NCBI RefSeq assembly: GCF_937919355.1
Contig: NZ_CALFSA010000164.1
Coordinates: 1 to 8,332, forward strand
Length of the DNA stretch: 8,332 nt
From: an uncultured Methanofollis sp.
GTDB taxonomy: Archaea; Halobacteriota; Methanomicrobia; Methanomicrobiales; Methanofollaceae
Direction: 5' to 3'
Part shown: positions 1-6,131 of the stretch, piece by piece
Position numbering within the stretch: position 1 is the first letter of the stretch
Layout: every line of letters begins with the position of its first letter
The notes under the pieces: model-generated
Told to the model about the DNA's origin: nothing
Databases searched by the model: none
The model's input: the letters and a program-made list of their open reading frames with translations, nothing else
Program-made: the position numbers and the translations under genes

Positions 1-418
1 GCCGTACCGGGGAGATCCGGCGGGAGGGGCAGAACGGGGCCAGCGGGGGAAACAGAACAGGATCCGGCAGGACTCAACGCCCCCTGGCCGCCGGTATGAT
101 TGCAGGTAATGACTTCCCCTTCTCCGCCCCTCATGGTGCCGGGGAGAGGGAGGGAGTGATGCCGGAAATTGCCCTGATCAGGAACCCGGAGGCCATACCG
201 GGAAGTACCCTGTACCGGGCTTCGCCTGCCTGAACAGGGAGAGGGACCCGACCGTGAGGTGCCGCACACGGCAAAAGGACCCAGAGATTCCCGGCGATCC
301 AGAACCATGCAGGGCACCTCTTTCACCGTGGTGCGAGGGGGGGAAAAGGCCCGCAATGCGGGGAGGAAAATCTCAGGATTACGCCGGGATCCGGGATCCC
401 GCCGAGGTGTGTCCGTAA
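1..418. other. GC-rich stretch with no supported gene
   Basis: No convincing gene is seen here. Frame +3 is open from base 3 to a TGA near 231, and part of the complementary strand is also open, but at this GC content chance open frames are common. The translations are Gly/Pro/Arg-rich and show no recognisable domain. The stretch could include the tail of a gene that begins left of the window. It holds short inverted repeats (CCCTGT at 208-213 with ACAGGG at 234-239; a 7-base-arm hairpin at 385-401) and purine-rich runs around 140-160. An unannotated RNA cannot be excluded. Confidence 0.5.
385..401. repeat. Short perfect hairpin upstream of microprotein promoter
   Basis: Arms CGGGATC (385-391) and GATCCCG (395-401) are perfect complements separated by CGG. 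It lies about 18 bases before the TATA box at 420. It could be an operator, the end of an upstream transcript, or chance in GC-rich DNA. There is no T tract after it, so it is not a typical terminator. Confidence 0.3.
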
Positions 419-419
419 T

Positions 420-427
420 CTTTATAC
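420..427 (+). promoter_or_regulatory. TATA box of the microprotein gene
   Basis: CTTTATAC resembles the archaeal box A. A transcript would start near 450, leaving a leader of about 27 bases that contains the Shine-Dalgarno sequence at 463-471. Confidence 0.55.
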
Positions 428-462
428 GCCACTCAGGAGTATCATTCAATATCCCACTTCAC

Positions 463-471
463 AGGAGGTGA
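463..471 (+). promoter_or_regulatory. Strong Shine-Dalgarno site
   Basis: AGGAGGTGA is a near-complete complement of the archaeal 16S rRNA 3' end and sits 5 bases before an ATG. It is the strongest ribosome-binding site in the window and is the main reason to believe the 15-codon ORF behind it is translated. Confidence 0.75.
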
Positions 472-476
472 AGTCC

Positions 477-524
477 ATGGCAAAGAAGGGTGGCAAGAAG
501 CAGCCGAAGGAACCTCAGGAGTAA
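477..524 (+). CDS. Lysine-rich 15-residue microprotein
   Basis: This ORF encodes MAKKGGKKQPKEPQE followed by TAA. It is not a family I recognise, and length alone would not support it. It is supported because it is a complete transcription unit: TATA box at 420-427, an excellent ribosome-binding site at 463-471 with 5-base spacing, and T-tract and hairpin terminators right after the stop (541-587). The peptide has five lysines and three acidic residues, with no hydrophobic stretch, so it should be soluble and basic. An RNA- or ribosome-binding role would fit the charge but is a guess. It could instead be a leader peptide, but two terminators separate it from the next gene. It is too short for ordinary gene callers. 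Confidence 0.6.
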   Translation: MAKKGGKKQPKEPQE

Positions 525-540
525 ATATATACCCTACTCC

Positions 541-555
541 TATTTTTCTTTTTTT
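541..555 (+). terminator. T-tract terminator after the microprotein
   Basis: Five Ts, one C, then seven Ts, starting 17 bases after the microprotein stop codon. This is the usual form of an archaeal intrinsic terminator. Confidence 0.6.
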
Positions 556-565
556 CGTACATCCA

Positions 566-587
566 CTCCCGCTTGGGAGACGTTTTT
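566..587 (+). terminator. Hairpin plus T5, second terminator
   Basis: CTCCC (566-570), loop GCTT, GGGAG (575-579), then ACG and five Ts (583-587). It reads as a backup terminator for the microprotein transcript. It also lies inside the longest possible upstream extension of the next gene, which argues against that long start. Confidence 0.5.
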
Positions 588-694
588 CAGTCAGTGATCG
601 CCGGGCCTGCAGGTACGATTCGACTATCCTATCCCGGTTTTTCCAGTGCCCGTGACACCGCACGATGGAGACCGGTACCTCCCCGGCGCCAAGC

Positions 695-701
695 ATTATA
701 T
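695..701 (+). promoter_or_regulatory. TATA box of the ThDP enzyme gene
   Basis: ATTATAT in a GC-rich setting. A transcript would begin near 723-727, just before ATG 729 and about 25 bases before ATG 750. It therefore rules out the in-frame TTG start at 573. Confidence 0.45.
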
Positions 702-749
702 CTCGTCCTGCGATCATTCCCTGACCCCATGGCGGGTTGCGGTGAGCAT

Positions 750-2375
750 ATGGCAGGAGGTAGTACCACAGGGGAGAGCGGCGGGCAGACCGTCGCCGAG
801 GTGATCATCGATGAACTCGCACGCCGGGGGGTGGACCTTGTCTTCGGCGTGCCGGGGACGTCGTCCCTCGGGATCATCGATGCGGTGAGAAAACATCCCG
901 ACGTCCGTTTCATCCAGGTGCGCCACGAGGAGAACGCGGCTATGGCAGCGTCGGCCTACAACAAACTGACCGGACGGGTCGCCGTGTGCGTGACCATCGC
1001 GGGGCCCGGGGCGACGAACCTGGCCACAGGGCTGTACGACGCAAAAGAGGACCATGCATCGGTCCTCTCCCTCAACGGCCAGGTCGAGGTGCAGTACATG
1101 GGGCCGGGGGGTTTCCAGGAGATCGACCAGGACGCCTTCTTCCGGCCTATCACCGTCTTCAACAACACAATCCACGACAGGACAAAGGCGGTGAAACTTG
1201 TCGATGCCGCCCTGCGGCACGCGGTCGTGAAGAGGGGCGTCGCACAACTCTCCGTCCCGAACAATATCCAGAAGGAGACTCTCGACCCTGCCTGCTGTCC
1301 CCGCGAGGGACCGCCGCCGCTTCCGGGGATCGCACCGCCAGAGTCTGAGATGCAGAGGGCGGTCGATGCAATCGAGAGGGCCAGGCGGCCGGTGATCATC
1401 GCAGGGTGGGGCGCACGCACCGCCGCGGAGAGCGTGACCGCCCTTGCCGACCGGATCAGCGCACCCATCCTCACCACCTTCAGGGCGAAGGGGGTCGTCC
1501 CCGAGGAACACCCCTGGCACCTCGGCATCCTGGGAAGCGTGGGGTCGGGGTACGCACGCAAGCAGGCGGAGTCCGCCGACCTCCTCCTCGTCTTTGGCGT
1601 CGGTTTCTCTGCCCAGACCCGCGTCCCCGAGGAGGTCCCCATGGTCCAGGTCGACCTTGACCCGATCAAACTCGGGCGGAACGCCGACTCCGTCCTCCTC
1701 TGGGGTGACTGCGCCCGCGTCGTCCCCGACATACTCGGCCGCGTGCGGGAGAGGAGGGACGACACGCGGAGGGAAGAGGTGGCGCACCAGAAAGAGGCAT
1801 GGAAGGCACAGAGAGAGGAGGAGGCCGACCCGGAGGCCGTGCCGGTCCGCCCGCCCTATATCATGAAGGTGCTCTCGGAGATTCTGCCCGACGACGCAGT
1901 CATCTCCATCGACGTCGGGGAGAATGGCTGGTGGTTCGGGAGGAACTACATGATGAAGAGAGGGCAGGCATTCGTGATGTCCGGATACCTGGCGACGATG
2001 GGTTTCGGTCTGCCCGGTGCCATCGCCGCAAAACTTGCCTATCCAGAGAGGCCCGCCGTCTGCATCACCGGCGACGGGGGTTTCGGGATGGCGATGGCCG
2101 AGTTCCTCACCGCCGTGAAGTACGACCTCCCCCTTGTCGCCATCGTCCTCAACAACCATGAACTCGGCATGATCCGCGTCGAACAGAAGATGGAGCACTA
2201 CCCGAACTTCGGGACAGAACTCCACAACCCCGACTTCGCCGTCTATGCACGGGCCTGCGGCGGCGCCGGCTACAGGGTGGAAAGGCCCGCCGACCTCCCC
2301 CTCGCGATCAGGGAGGCGCTGGCGGCCGGTGTTCCGGCGGTCGTCGACGTGGAAACAGATCCGAAGCGCTTCTGA
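750..2375 (+). CDS. Thiamine-diphosphate-dependent enzyme (acetolactate synthase/pyruvate oxidase type)
   Basis: This is a 541-residue protein of the usual length for ThDP-dependent 2-oxo-acid decarboxylating or ligating enzymes. The N-terminal pyrimidine-binding domain (about 10-175) shows VFGVPGT, the RHEENAA segment with the presumed catalytic glutamate (residue 60), and AGPGATN. The central domain (about 195-325) has the IIAGWGA and LLLVFGVGF strands. The C-terminal diphosphate-binding domain has GDGGFGM at 441-447 ending in NN at 468-469, the metal/ThDP motif. The GGFQEIDQDAFF segment recalls pyruvate oxidase more than biosynthetic acetolactate synthase, but the substrate cannot be told from sequence; no regulatory subunit gene lies beside it. 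I chose ATG 750 because GGTGAG (741-746) precedes it and the TATA box at 695 excludes earlier starts; ATG 729 (7 residues longer, nearly leaderless) is the alternative. The next gene, an aminotransferase relative, is 72 bases downstream. Confidence 0.88.
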   Translation: MAGGSTTGESGGQTVAEVIIDELARRGVDLVFGVPGTSSLGIIDAVRKHPDVRFIQVRHEENAAMAASAYNKLTGRVAVCVTIAGPGATNLATGLYDAKEDHASVLSLNGQVEVQYMGPGGFQEIDQDAFFRPITVFNNTIHDRTKAVKLVDAALRHAVVKRGVAQLSVPNNIQKETLDPACCPREGPPPLPGIAPPESEMQRAVDAIERARRPVIIAGWGARTAAESVTALADRISAPILTTFRAKGVVPEEHPWHLGILGSVGSGYARKQAESADLLLVFGVGFSAQTRVPEEVPMVQVDLDPIKLGRNADSVLLWGDCARVVPDILGRVRERRDDTRREEVAHQKEAWKAQREEEADPEAVPVRPPYIMKVLSEILPDDAVISIDVGENGWWFGRNYMMKRGQAFVMSGYLATMGFGLPGAIAAKLAYPERPAVCITGDGGFGMAMAEFLTAVKYDLPLVAIVLNNHELGMIRVEQKMEHYPNFGTELHNPDFAVYARACGGAGYRVERPADLPLAIREALAAGVPAVVDVETDPKRF

Positions 2376-2384
2376 CCGCTCCCA

Positions 2385-2390
2385 TTTTTT
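2385..2390 (+). terminator. Short T tract after the ThDP enzyme gene
   Basis: Six Ts nine bases after the stop codon. This may end part of the transcription before the aminotransferase gene. No hairpin is evident, so read-through is likely. Confidence 0.3.
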
Positions 2391-2401
2391 CGGGGGGAAC
2401 A

Positions 2402-2408
2402 CTTATCA
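2402..2408 (+). promoter_or_regulatory. Possible TATA box of the aminotransferase gene
   Basis: CTTATCA is a weak box A match. A transcript would start near 2430, just ahead of the GGAG at 2440-2443. If real, the aminotransferase can be transcribed on its own as well as with the gene upstream. Confidence 0.3.
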
Positions 2409-2447
2409 CCGGTCCTGCCCATCCAGGATGCAATCAGGGGGAGTGCC

Positions 2448-3794
2448 ATGCGGCAGATCTATGCCATCAGGACTGAACCACATCTTGAGTCTCTTGCCAT
2501 GCCTGAGAACCTGCGGATCGGGCTGATGACCGCACGCCAGAGGGAGAGGTGCAGCAGGATCGGGTGCCATGTGAGGTACTTCAACTTCGCACTCGGGCAG
2601 TCGCCATTTCCCGTACCCCCGGCACTCTCCGCGGCCCTGAGAAAGGAGGCCGGGGCCGGGCACTACACAGACGCCGCCGGCGTCCCCGAACTCAGGGACG
2701 CCGTGGCCGAGTACTATGAAGAACACTTCAGGGTCCATGCAGGACCAGAACAGGTCATCGTCGGCAACGGGACAGAGGAGATCCTGTACATCCTCTTCAC
2801 CGTCCTCGACGCAGAGGTGGTCATCCCCTCTCCGTCATGGGCCGGGTATGCCCCCATCCTCAGACTCCTCGGGAAGACCTGCACGACGCTCAGTCTCAAC
2901 CGCGAGGACGGCTACAGGATCAATTCCAGCGACCTCGAGGCAATCCTGGCCAAAAACCCCGACAGGCGCCACCTCCTCGTCCTCAACAACCCGAACAACC
3001 CGACCGGGGCGCTCTATTCGCGTCAGGAACTCGCGAGGATCGCCGACGTCTGCCGGAGGTACGGCTGTCTCGTCCTCGCCGACGAGGTCTACGCCCTCAC
3101 CACATACAGGCCAGAGGACTTCTGCTCAATGGGTGCGGTCTATCCGGAGGGGACATTCGTCACCGGCGGTCTCTCCCACGACTGCTCTGCCGCCGGTTAC
3201 CGCCTCGGCGTCTGCGTCATCCCGGAAGGGGACCAGGAGTCACTCATGCAGCACCTGACGCGGGTGGCGGCGACGATGTACACCTCGGTGGCGACGCCAA
3301 TCCAGTATGCGGCGGTCGCCGCCTATGCAGGTGACCCTGCCATCAAGGAGTACGTGCAGACAACGCGGGAGATCCACCGGGTCATGGGGGGATACATGAG
3401 CCGCGCCTTCGAGATGATCGAGGGTGTGGAGGTGACGCACCCGGAAGGAGGTTTCTACTTCCTTGCCGATTTCAGCGCCCTCGCCGGTGACCTCGCACAG
3501 AGCGGTGTGAGATATGCAAACGACCTCTCCCGCGCCCTCCTCGACCACCCCCACCACGTCGCAACGGTCAGCGGGGACGCCCTCATGCTCCCCTCCGACG
3601 TCTTCGCCACCCGCATCGCCTTTGTCGACTATGACGGTAGGAGGGCGATGGAACTGTACAGGGAGAAACCGCCGGAGACAGGTCTGGACGAGATAGCCTT
3701 CGTCCAGGACGCCGCGCCGCGTATGGTCGAAGGGGTCGAGGCGGTGCGGAAGTTTGTCGAGGGAGTTAGAAGGAAGACCATCAGGTTTGTCTGA
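2448..3794 (+). CDS. Class I/II aminotransferase-fold protein lacking the PLP lysine
   Basis: This 448-residue protein has the fold-type I aminotransferase layout: GNGTEEIL (106-113, cofactor phosphate region), PSWAGY (129-134), NNPNNPTG (180-187) with the pyridoxal-contacting Asn184, ADEVYA (211-216) with Asp212 and Tyr215, GYRLG (250-254) with Arg252, and TRIAF (388-392) with the carboxylate-binding Arg389. The expected Schiff-base lysine in the Ser-Lys motif is histidine instead: LSHDCSAAGYRLG, His244, codon CAC at 3177-3179. No other lysine lies nearby. A normal transamination cycle is therefore doubtful; it may be a lysine-independent PLP enzyme, a binding protein or a recently inactivated one. 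The reading frame is intact with native codon use. The start ATG has GGAG 4 bases upstream. Its position after the ThDP enzyme gene suggests joint action on 2-oxo acids (inference). Confidence 0.85.
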   Translation: MRQIYAIRTEPHLESLAMPENLRIGLMTARQRERCSRIGCHVRYFNFALGQSPFPVPPALSAALRKEAGAGHYTDAAGVPELRDAVAEYYEEHFRVHAGPEQVIVGNGTEEILYILFTVLDAEVVIPSPSWAGYAPILRLLGKTCTTLSLNREDGYRINSSDLEAILAKNPDRRHLLVLNNPNNPTGALYSRQELARIADVCRRYGCLVLADEVYALTTYRPEDFCSMGAVYPEGTFVTGGLSHDCSAAGYRLGVCVIPEGDQESLMQHLTRVAATMYTSVATPIQYAAVAAYAGDPAIKEYVQTTREIHRVMGGYMSRAFEMIEGVEVTHPEGGFYFLADFSALAGDLAQSGVRYANDLSRALLDHPHHVATVSGDALMLPSDVFATRIAFVDYDGRRAMELYREKPPETGLDEIAFVQDAAPRMVEGVEAVRKFVEGVRRKTIRFV

Positions 3795-3892
3795 CCGGTT
3801 TGACTCTCTCGATGGCCGGGATAGACATATGCACCGGCGAGAGCCGTCGGCGGTCACGGGAAGCCGGCCCTGCGTGATATCGGGATTTTGAG

Positions 3893-3919
3893 AAGAACGA
3901 TTCTTTTTTCCTATTTTTT
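3893..3919 (+). terminator. Hairpin with T tracts after the aminotransferase gene
   Basis: AAGAA (3893-3897), loop CGA, TTCTT (3901-3905), running into T6 (3904-3909) and a second T6 (3914-3919). A third T6 lies at 3934-3939, partly paired with A5 at 3924-3928. It lies about 100 bases after the stop codon, so the transcript would carry a long 3' end. Confidence 0.55.
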
Positions 3920-3963
3920 CCGCAAAAAGATTATTTTTTGAGGGCCTGGCATGATGAAAGCCG

Positions 3964-3972
3964 CTTTATATT
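3964..3972 (+). promoter_or_regulatory. TATA box of the lipoprotein gene
   Basis: CTTTATATT is one of the best box A matches in the window. The predicted transcript start near 3994 leaves a leader of about 27 bases with GGTG at 4013-4016 before the ATG at 4021. Confidence 0.6.
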
Positions 3973-4020
3973 GTTACTTCCAGATCCTGAAATGGGCCTT
4001 TCCGGTCTACCTGGTGCGAT

Positions 4021-5217
4021 ATGAATACAAGAAAGAAGACAGGAGGGATTCTTGCAGGAGTTTTTATTCTCCTCCTCTCCATTGCCGCCAGCGGGTGCAT
4101 CGGGTCGGGCACCGACGTCTCACAAGACCTTCAGGCCGAGGTCGATGAAGCGAACCAGACGCCTCTCCCGACAGAGACACTCCCGTCACCGGCACCGACA
4201 CCCGAAGAAGAAGAAGTTTATGCCTTCCCGACAATTGTCCCGGTCGCCGACCCCCTTCAGGAGACAATGGTGCGGACATTCCCGACAAAGTTCGAGAAGA
4301 AGACCTATAGTATCGAGGTCGCGGTGAACGGGAGCATCTATGAGGGGGTGCGGGACGTCGACAGGCGGTGGCCGACCAGTGCGTCCTGGGGCGACCCCGC
4401 GAGCATGACAGCCTACTACCGCCGCTATATCGAAGACCCCGCAATGAAGGTCTTCTTCGACGACCTGACCAGGCCTTTTCGGTATATCAGGGCAGCCGAT
4501 GGCCTGAACGACGGTGAGTACCTCGAACTCCTGATCACCTTCGTGCAGCAGATCCCGTACGACCCCGACGCACCCTCGAACCCCCGCTATCCGGTCGAGG
4601 TGATCGGGAACATGAAGGGCGACTGCGACGAAAAAAGCCTGCTCCTCCTCGGTATGCTTGCCCACGAGGGTTATGACACCGCCCTCCTCCTCTTCCCCGG
4701 CGAACACCATGCGGCGGCGGGCATCGGGATCTCGGTCAACGGCAACCCCTCGTTCAGGGTCTTCACGAGTCCGGACGGTGGGAAATATTTCTATATCGAG
4801 AGCACGGGCCCGACCTACATCGGCCGGTACACCGAACCCTTCGGGAGTGCAAAGGCCTTCGTCGTCCCCCTCAGCAACGGGACCAAGCGCTTCGACCGGG
4901 TGAACTATGTCACCCGCATCACCGGGGTCTACCAGAAGATCGACGACCGTCTCCCCTATATGAGTGCCAGAATGGAGGAGTGGCGGGGCGAGATCGATGA
5001 CCTCAAGGAAAGCCTCATGCACGGCACCTACGAGACGCGGGAGGCGTGGGACCGTGACCACAGGAAATATACCGCTCTGATCAGGCAGCACAACGACTAT
5101 GTGCAGAAGTTCAACAGGTACATCGAGGTCAGGGCCTATATTGCCGACCACTCCTATGACATGGCCGGGGTGTACCGCTATATCCAGAACAGTAATGTGG
5201 AGGATATCACGATCTGA
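4021..5217 (+). CDS. Secreted lipoprotein with transglutaminase-like domain
   Basis: This is a 398-residue protein. Residues 1-26 form a lipoprotein signal: basic MNTRKK, hydrophobic core (9-23), then ASGC with the lipid-attachment Cys26. A Thr/Pro/Glu-rich linker (about 40-66) follows, typical of exported methanogen surface proteins. The middle carries a transglutaminase/cysteine-protease-like core: GDCDEKSLLL with candidate nucleophile Cys202, GEHHAAAGI with His229/230, and YFYIESTGP (256-264), where Glu260 stands in the place usually held by the triad Asp. The tail (about 305-370) is charged and helical, possibly a coiled coil. It should be anchored outside the membrane; peptide cleavage or crosslinking is possible but the substrate is unknown. 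GGTG precedes the ATG by 4 bases. It has its own promoter and terminator, so its link to the ABC transporter downstream is positional only. Confidence 0.82.
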   Translation: MNTRKKTGGILAGVFILLLSIAASGCIGSGTDVSQDLQAEVDEANQTPLPTETLPSPAPTPEEEEVYAFPTIVPVADPLQETMVRTFPTKFEKKTYSIEVAVNGSIYEGVRDVDRRWPTSASWGDPASMTAYYRRYIEDPAMKVFFDDLTRPFRYIRAADGLNDGEYLELLITFVQQIPYDPDAPSNPRYPVEVIGNMKGDCDEKSLLLLGMLAHEGYDTALLLFPGEHHAAAGIGISVNGNPSFRVFTSPDGGKYFYIESTGPTYIGRYTEPFGSAKAFVVPLSNGTKRFDRVNYVTRITGVYQKIDDRLPYMSARMEEWRGEIDDLKESLMHGTYETREAWDRDHRKYTALIRQHNDYVQKFNRYIEVRAYIADHSYDMAGVYRYIQNSNVEDITI

Positions 5218-5298
5218 TCCCGGTCAGAGTCTGGTGACCGCGGTGACGCGGGGCCGGAGAGATCCTGCAGACATGTACCGGGACGATTGCCGATAGTG

Positions 5299-5348
5299 CG
5301 GGACACCATGGAAAAATCATTCGATATTTTTCCCCTTTTTTTGTCCCG
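5299..5348 (+). terminator. Nested hairpin and T tract after the lipoprotein gene
   Basis: The inner stem is GGAAAAAT (5310-5317) with ATTTTTCC (5326-5333), a perfect 8-base pairing, followed by CC and T7 (5336-5342). The outer arms CGGGACA (5299-5305) and TGTCCCG (5342-5348) are also perfectly complementary. The inner stem with its T tract looks like a terminator. The outer arms end 5 bases before the TATA box of the ABC genes and could instead serve in regulation. Confidence 0.55.
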
Positions 5349-5352
5349 GTCG

Positions 5353-5360
5353 ATTTAAAA
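5353..5360 (+). promoter_or_regulatory. TATA box of the ABC transporter operon
   Basis: ATTTAAAA sits in an otherwise GC-rich region. A transcript would begin near 5380-5384, just before AGGAG at 5393. This excludes the upstream in-frame TTG start at 5364 for the ATPase. Confidence 0.5.
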
Positions 5361-5392
5361 AAATTGATGCGGTGCGAGCATCCACCCGGATC

Positions 5393-5397
5393 AGGAG
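5393..5397 (+). promoter_or_regulatory. Shine-Dalgarno site setting a GTG start
   Basis: AGGAG, 8 bases ahead of GTG 5406, decides the start of the ABC ATPase. No equivalent site precedes the longer alternative at 5364. Confidence 0.55.
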
Positions 5398-5405
5398 ATG
5401 CGTGC

Positions 5406-6131
5406 GTGACTGCCATACTGGATGTACGGGACCTCACGAAGGTCTACGGGGATACCACTGCACTGGACAACGTCACCCTCTCGGTCGAGGAGGGGGCGCT
5501 CTTCGGTCTTCTCGGCCCCAACGGGTCGGGGAAGACCACGATGATCAAATCGCTCACCGGACAGGTGCGGCCGTCGGGCGGGTCGGCGACGGTGCTCGGC
5601 AGGGACGTGGTGGCCGACCCGGTCGGTGTCCGCTCGCAGGTCGGGATCATACCCGAGCAGGAGACGCCGCCGAGTTTCCTCACCTCTGAAGAGTACCTCC
5701 ACCTTGTCGGCGCCATCAGGAAGATCCCGGACATCGAGGAGCAGATGACATGGTGGTTCGAGTACCTGGAGTTCGGGGAGAAGAGGGACGTGCTCTGCAA
5801 GGACCTCTCGCGGGGCACGCGGCAGAAACTGATGTTTGCACAGGCGTTCCTCCACCGCCCGGTCCTCGCCCTCATCGACGAACCTCTCATCAACTTCGAC
5901 CCCATCATGCAGGAGAAGGTGAAGGACTTTCTCGCCGATTACGTGAAGAAGGGGAACACCATCTTCATCTCCACGCATATCCTGGAGATCGCGGAGGAGA
6001 TCTGCTCGGGTTTTGCCGTCCTCCACAAAGGGAAACTCCTCTCGACCGGCAGGGTGGCCGATGTCACGGAGGGGGGTATGCACCTTGGCGACTATTTCCT
6101 CTCCCTTGTGAGGGCGGGCGGTCATGTTTGA
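5406..6131 (+). CDS. ABC transporter ATP-binding protein
   Basis: This 241-residue ATPase energises the membrane protein encoded next to it. Motifs in order are Walker A GPNGSGKT (37-44), Q-loop Gln85 in IIPEQE, signature LSRGTRQKL (134-142, a departure from LSGGQ seen in exporter-type ATPases), Walker B VLALIDEP with catalytic Glu159, D-loop region NFDP, and the switch histidine in FISTHILE (His191). The gene has a GTG start chosen from the AGGAG site and the TATA box at 5353; the N-terminus then reads as a normal first strand, ILDVRDLTKVYG. The stop overlaps the permease start by 8 bases, indicating translational coupling. There is no substrate-binding protein nearby, which together with the partner's form points to an exporter. 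The substrate is unknown. Confidence 0.92.
   Translation: MTAILDVRDLTKVYGDTTALDNVTLSVEEGALFGLLGPNGSGKTTMIKSLTGQVRPSGGSATVLGRDVVADPVGVRSQVGIIPEQETPPSFLTSEEYLHLVGAIRKIPDIEEQMTWWFEYLEFGEKRDVLCKDLSRGTRQKLMFAQAFLHRPVLALIDEPLINFDPIMQEKVKDFLADYVKKGNTIFISTHILEIAEEICSGFAVLHKGKLLSTGRVADVTEGGMHLGDYFLSLVRAGGHV

Noticed and set aside
158..178. C/D-box-like small RNA (GTGATG at 158 and CTGA near 174)
   Set aside because: The boxes are too close and imperfect, no second C'/D' pair is seen, and such short motifs occur by chance.
259..471. 70-codon + strand open frame before the microprotein
   Set aside because: It runs through the TATA box and Shine-Dalgarno site of the microprotein unit, has no recognisable protein features and lacks its own ribosome-binding site.
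522..531. TAAATATATA at the microprotein stop as a promoter for a further small RNA
   Set aside because: It is a good TATA match, but a transcript from it would start in the T tract and hit the hairpin terminator at once, giving an RNA of only about 30 bases; more likely AT-rich terminator context.
573..749. N-terminal extension of the ThDP enzyme from a TTG at 573
   Set aside because: It overlaps a terminator hairpin (566-587) and the likely promoter (695), and the extra 59 residues have no counterpart in the family layout.
714..2402. 562-codon open frame on the minus strand opposite the ThDP enzyme gene
   Set aside because: It mirrors a strongly G/C-ending coding strand, its translation has no domain (long runs of Gly/Asp/His/Arg) and it has no promoter or ribosome-binding site; the + strand carries full ThDP motifs.
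3951..4148. 65-codon + strand open frame overlapping the lipoprotein start
   Set aside because: Its first codons contain the lipoprotein's TATA box, and its later part is an out-of-frame reading of the signal peptide region.
4186..5151. 321-codon minus-strand open frame opposite the lipoprotein gene
   Set aside because: A shadow of the lipoprotein's codon bias; low-complexity Val/Asp/Gly translation with no expression signals.
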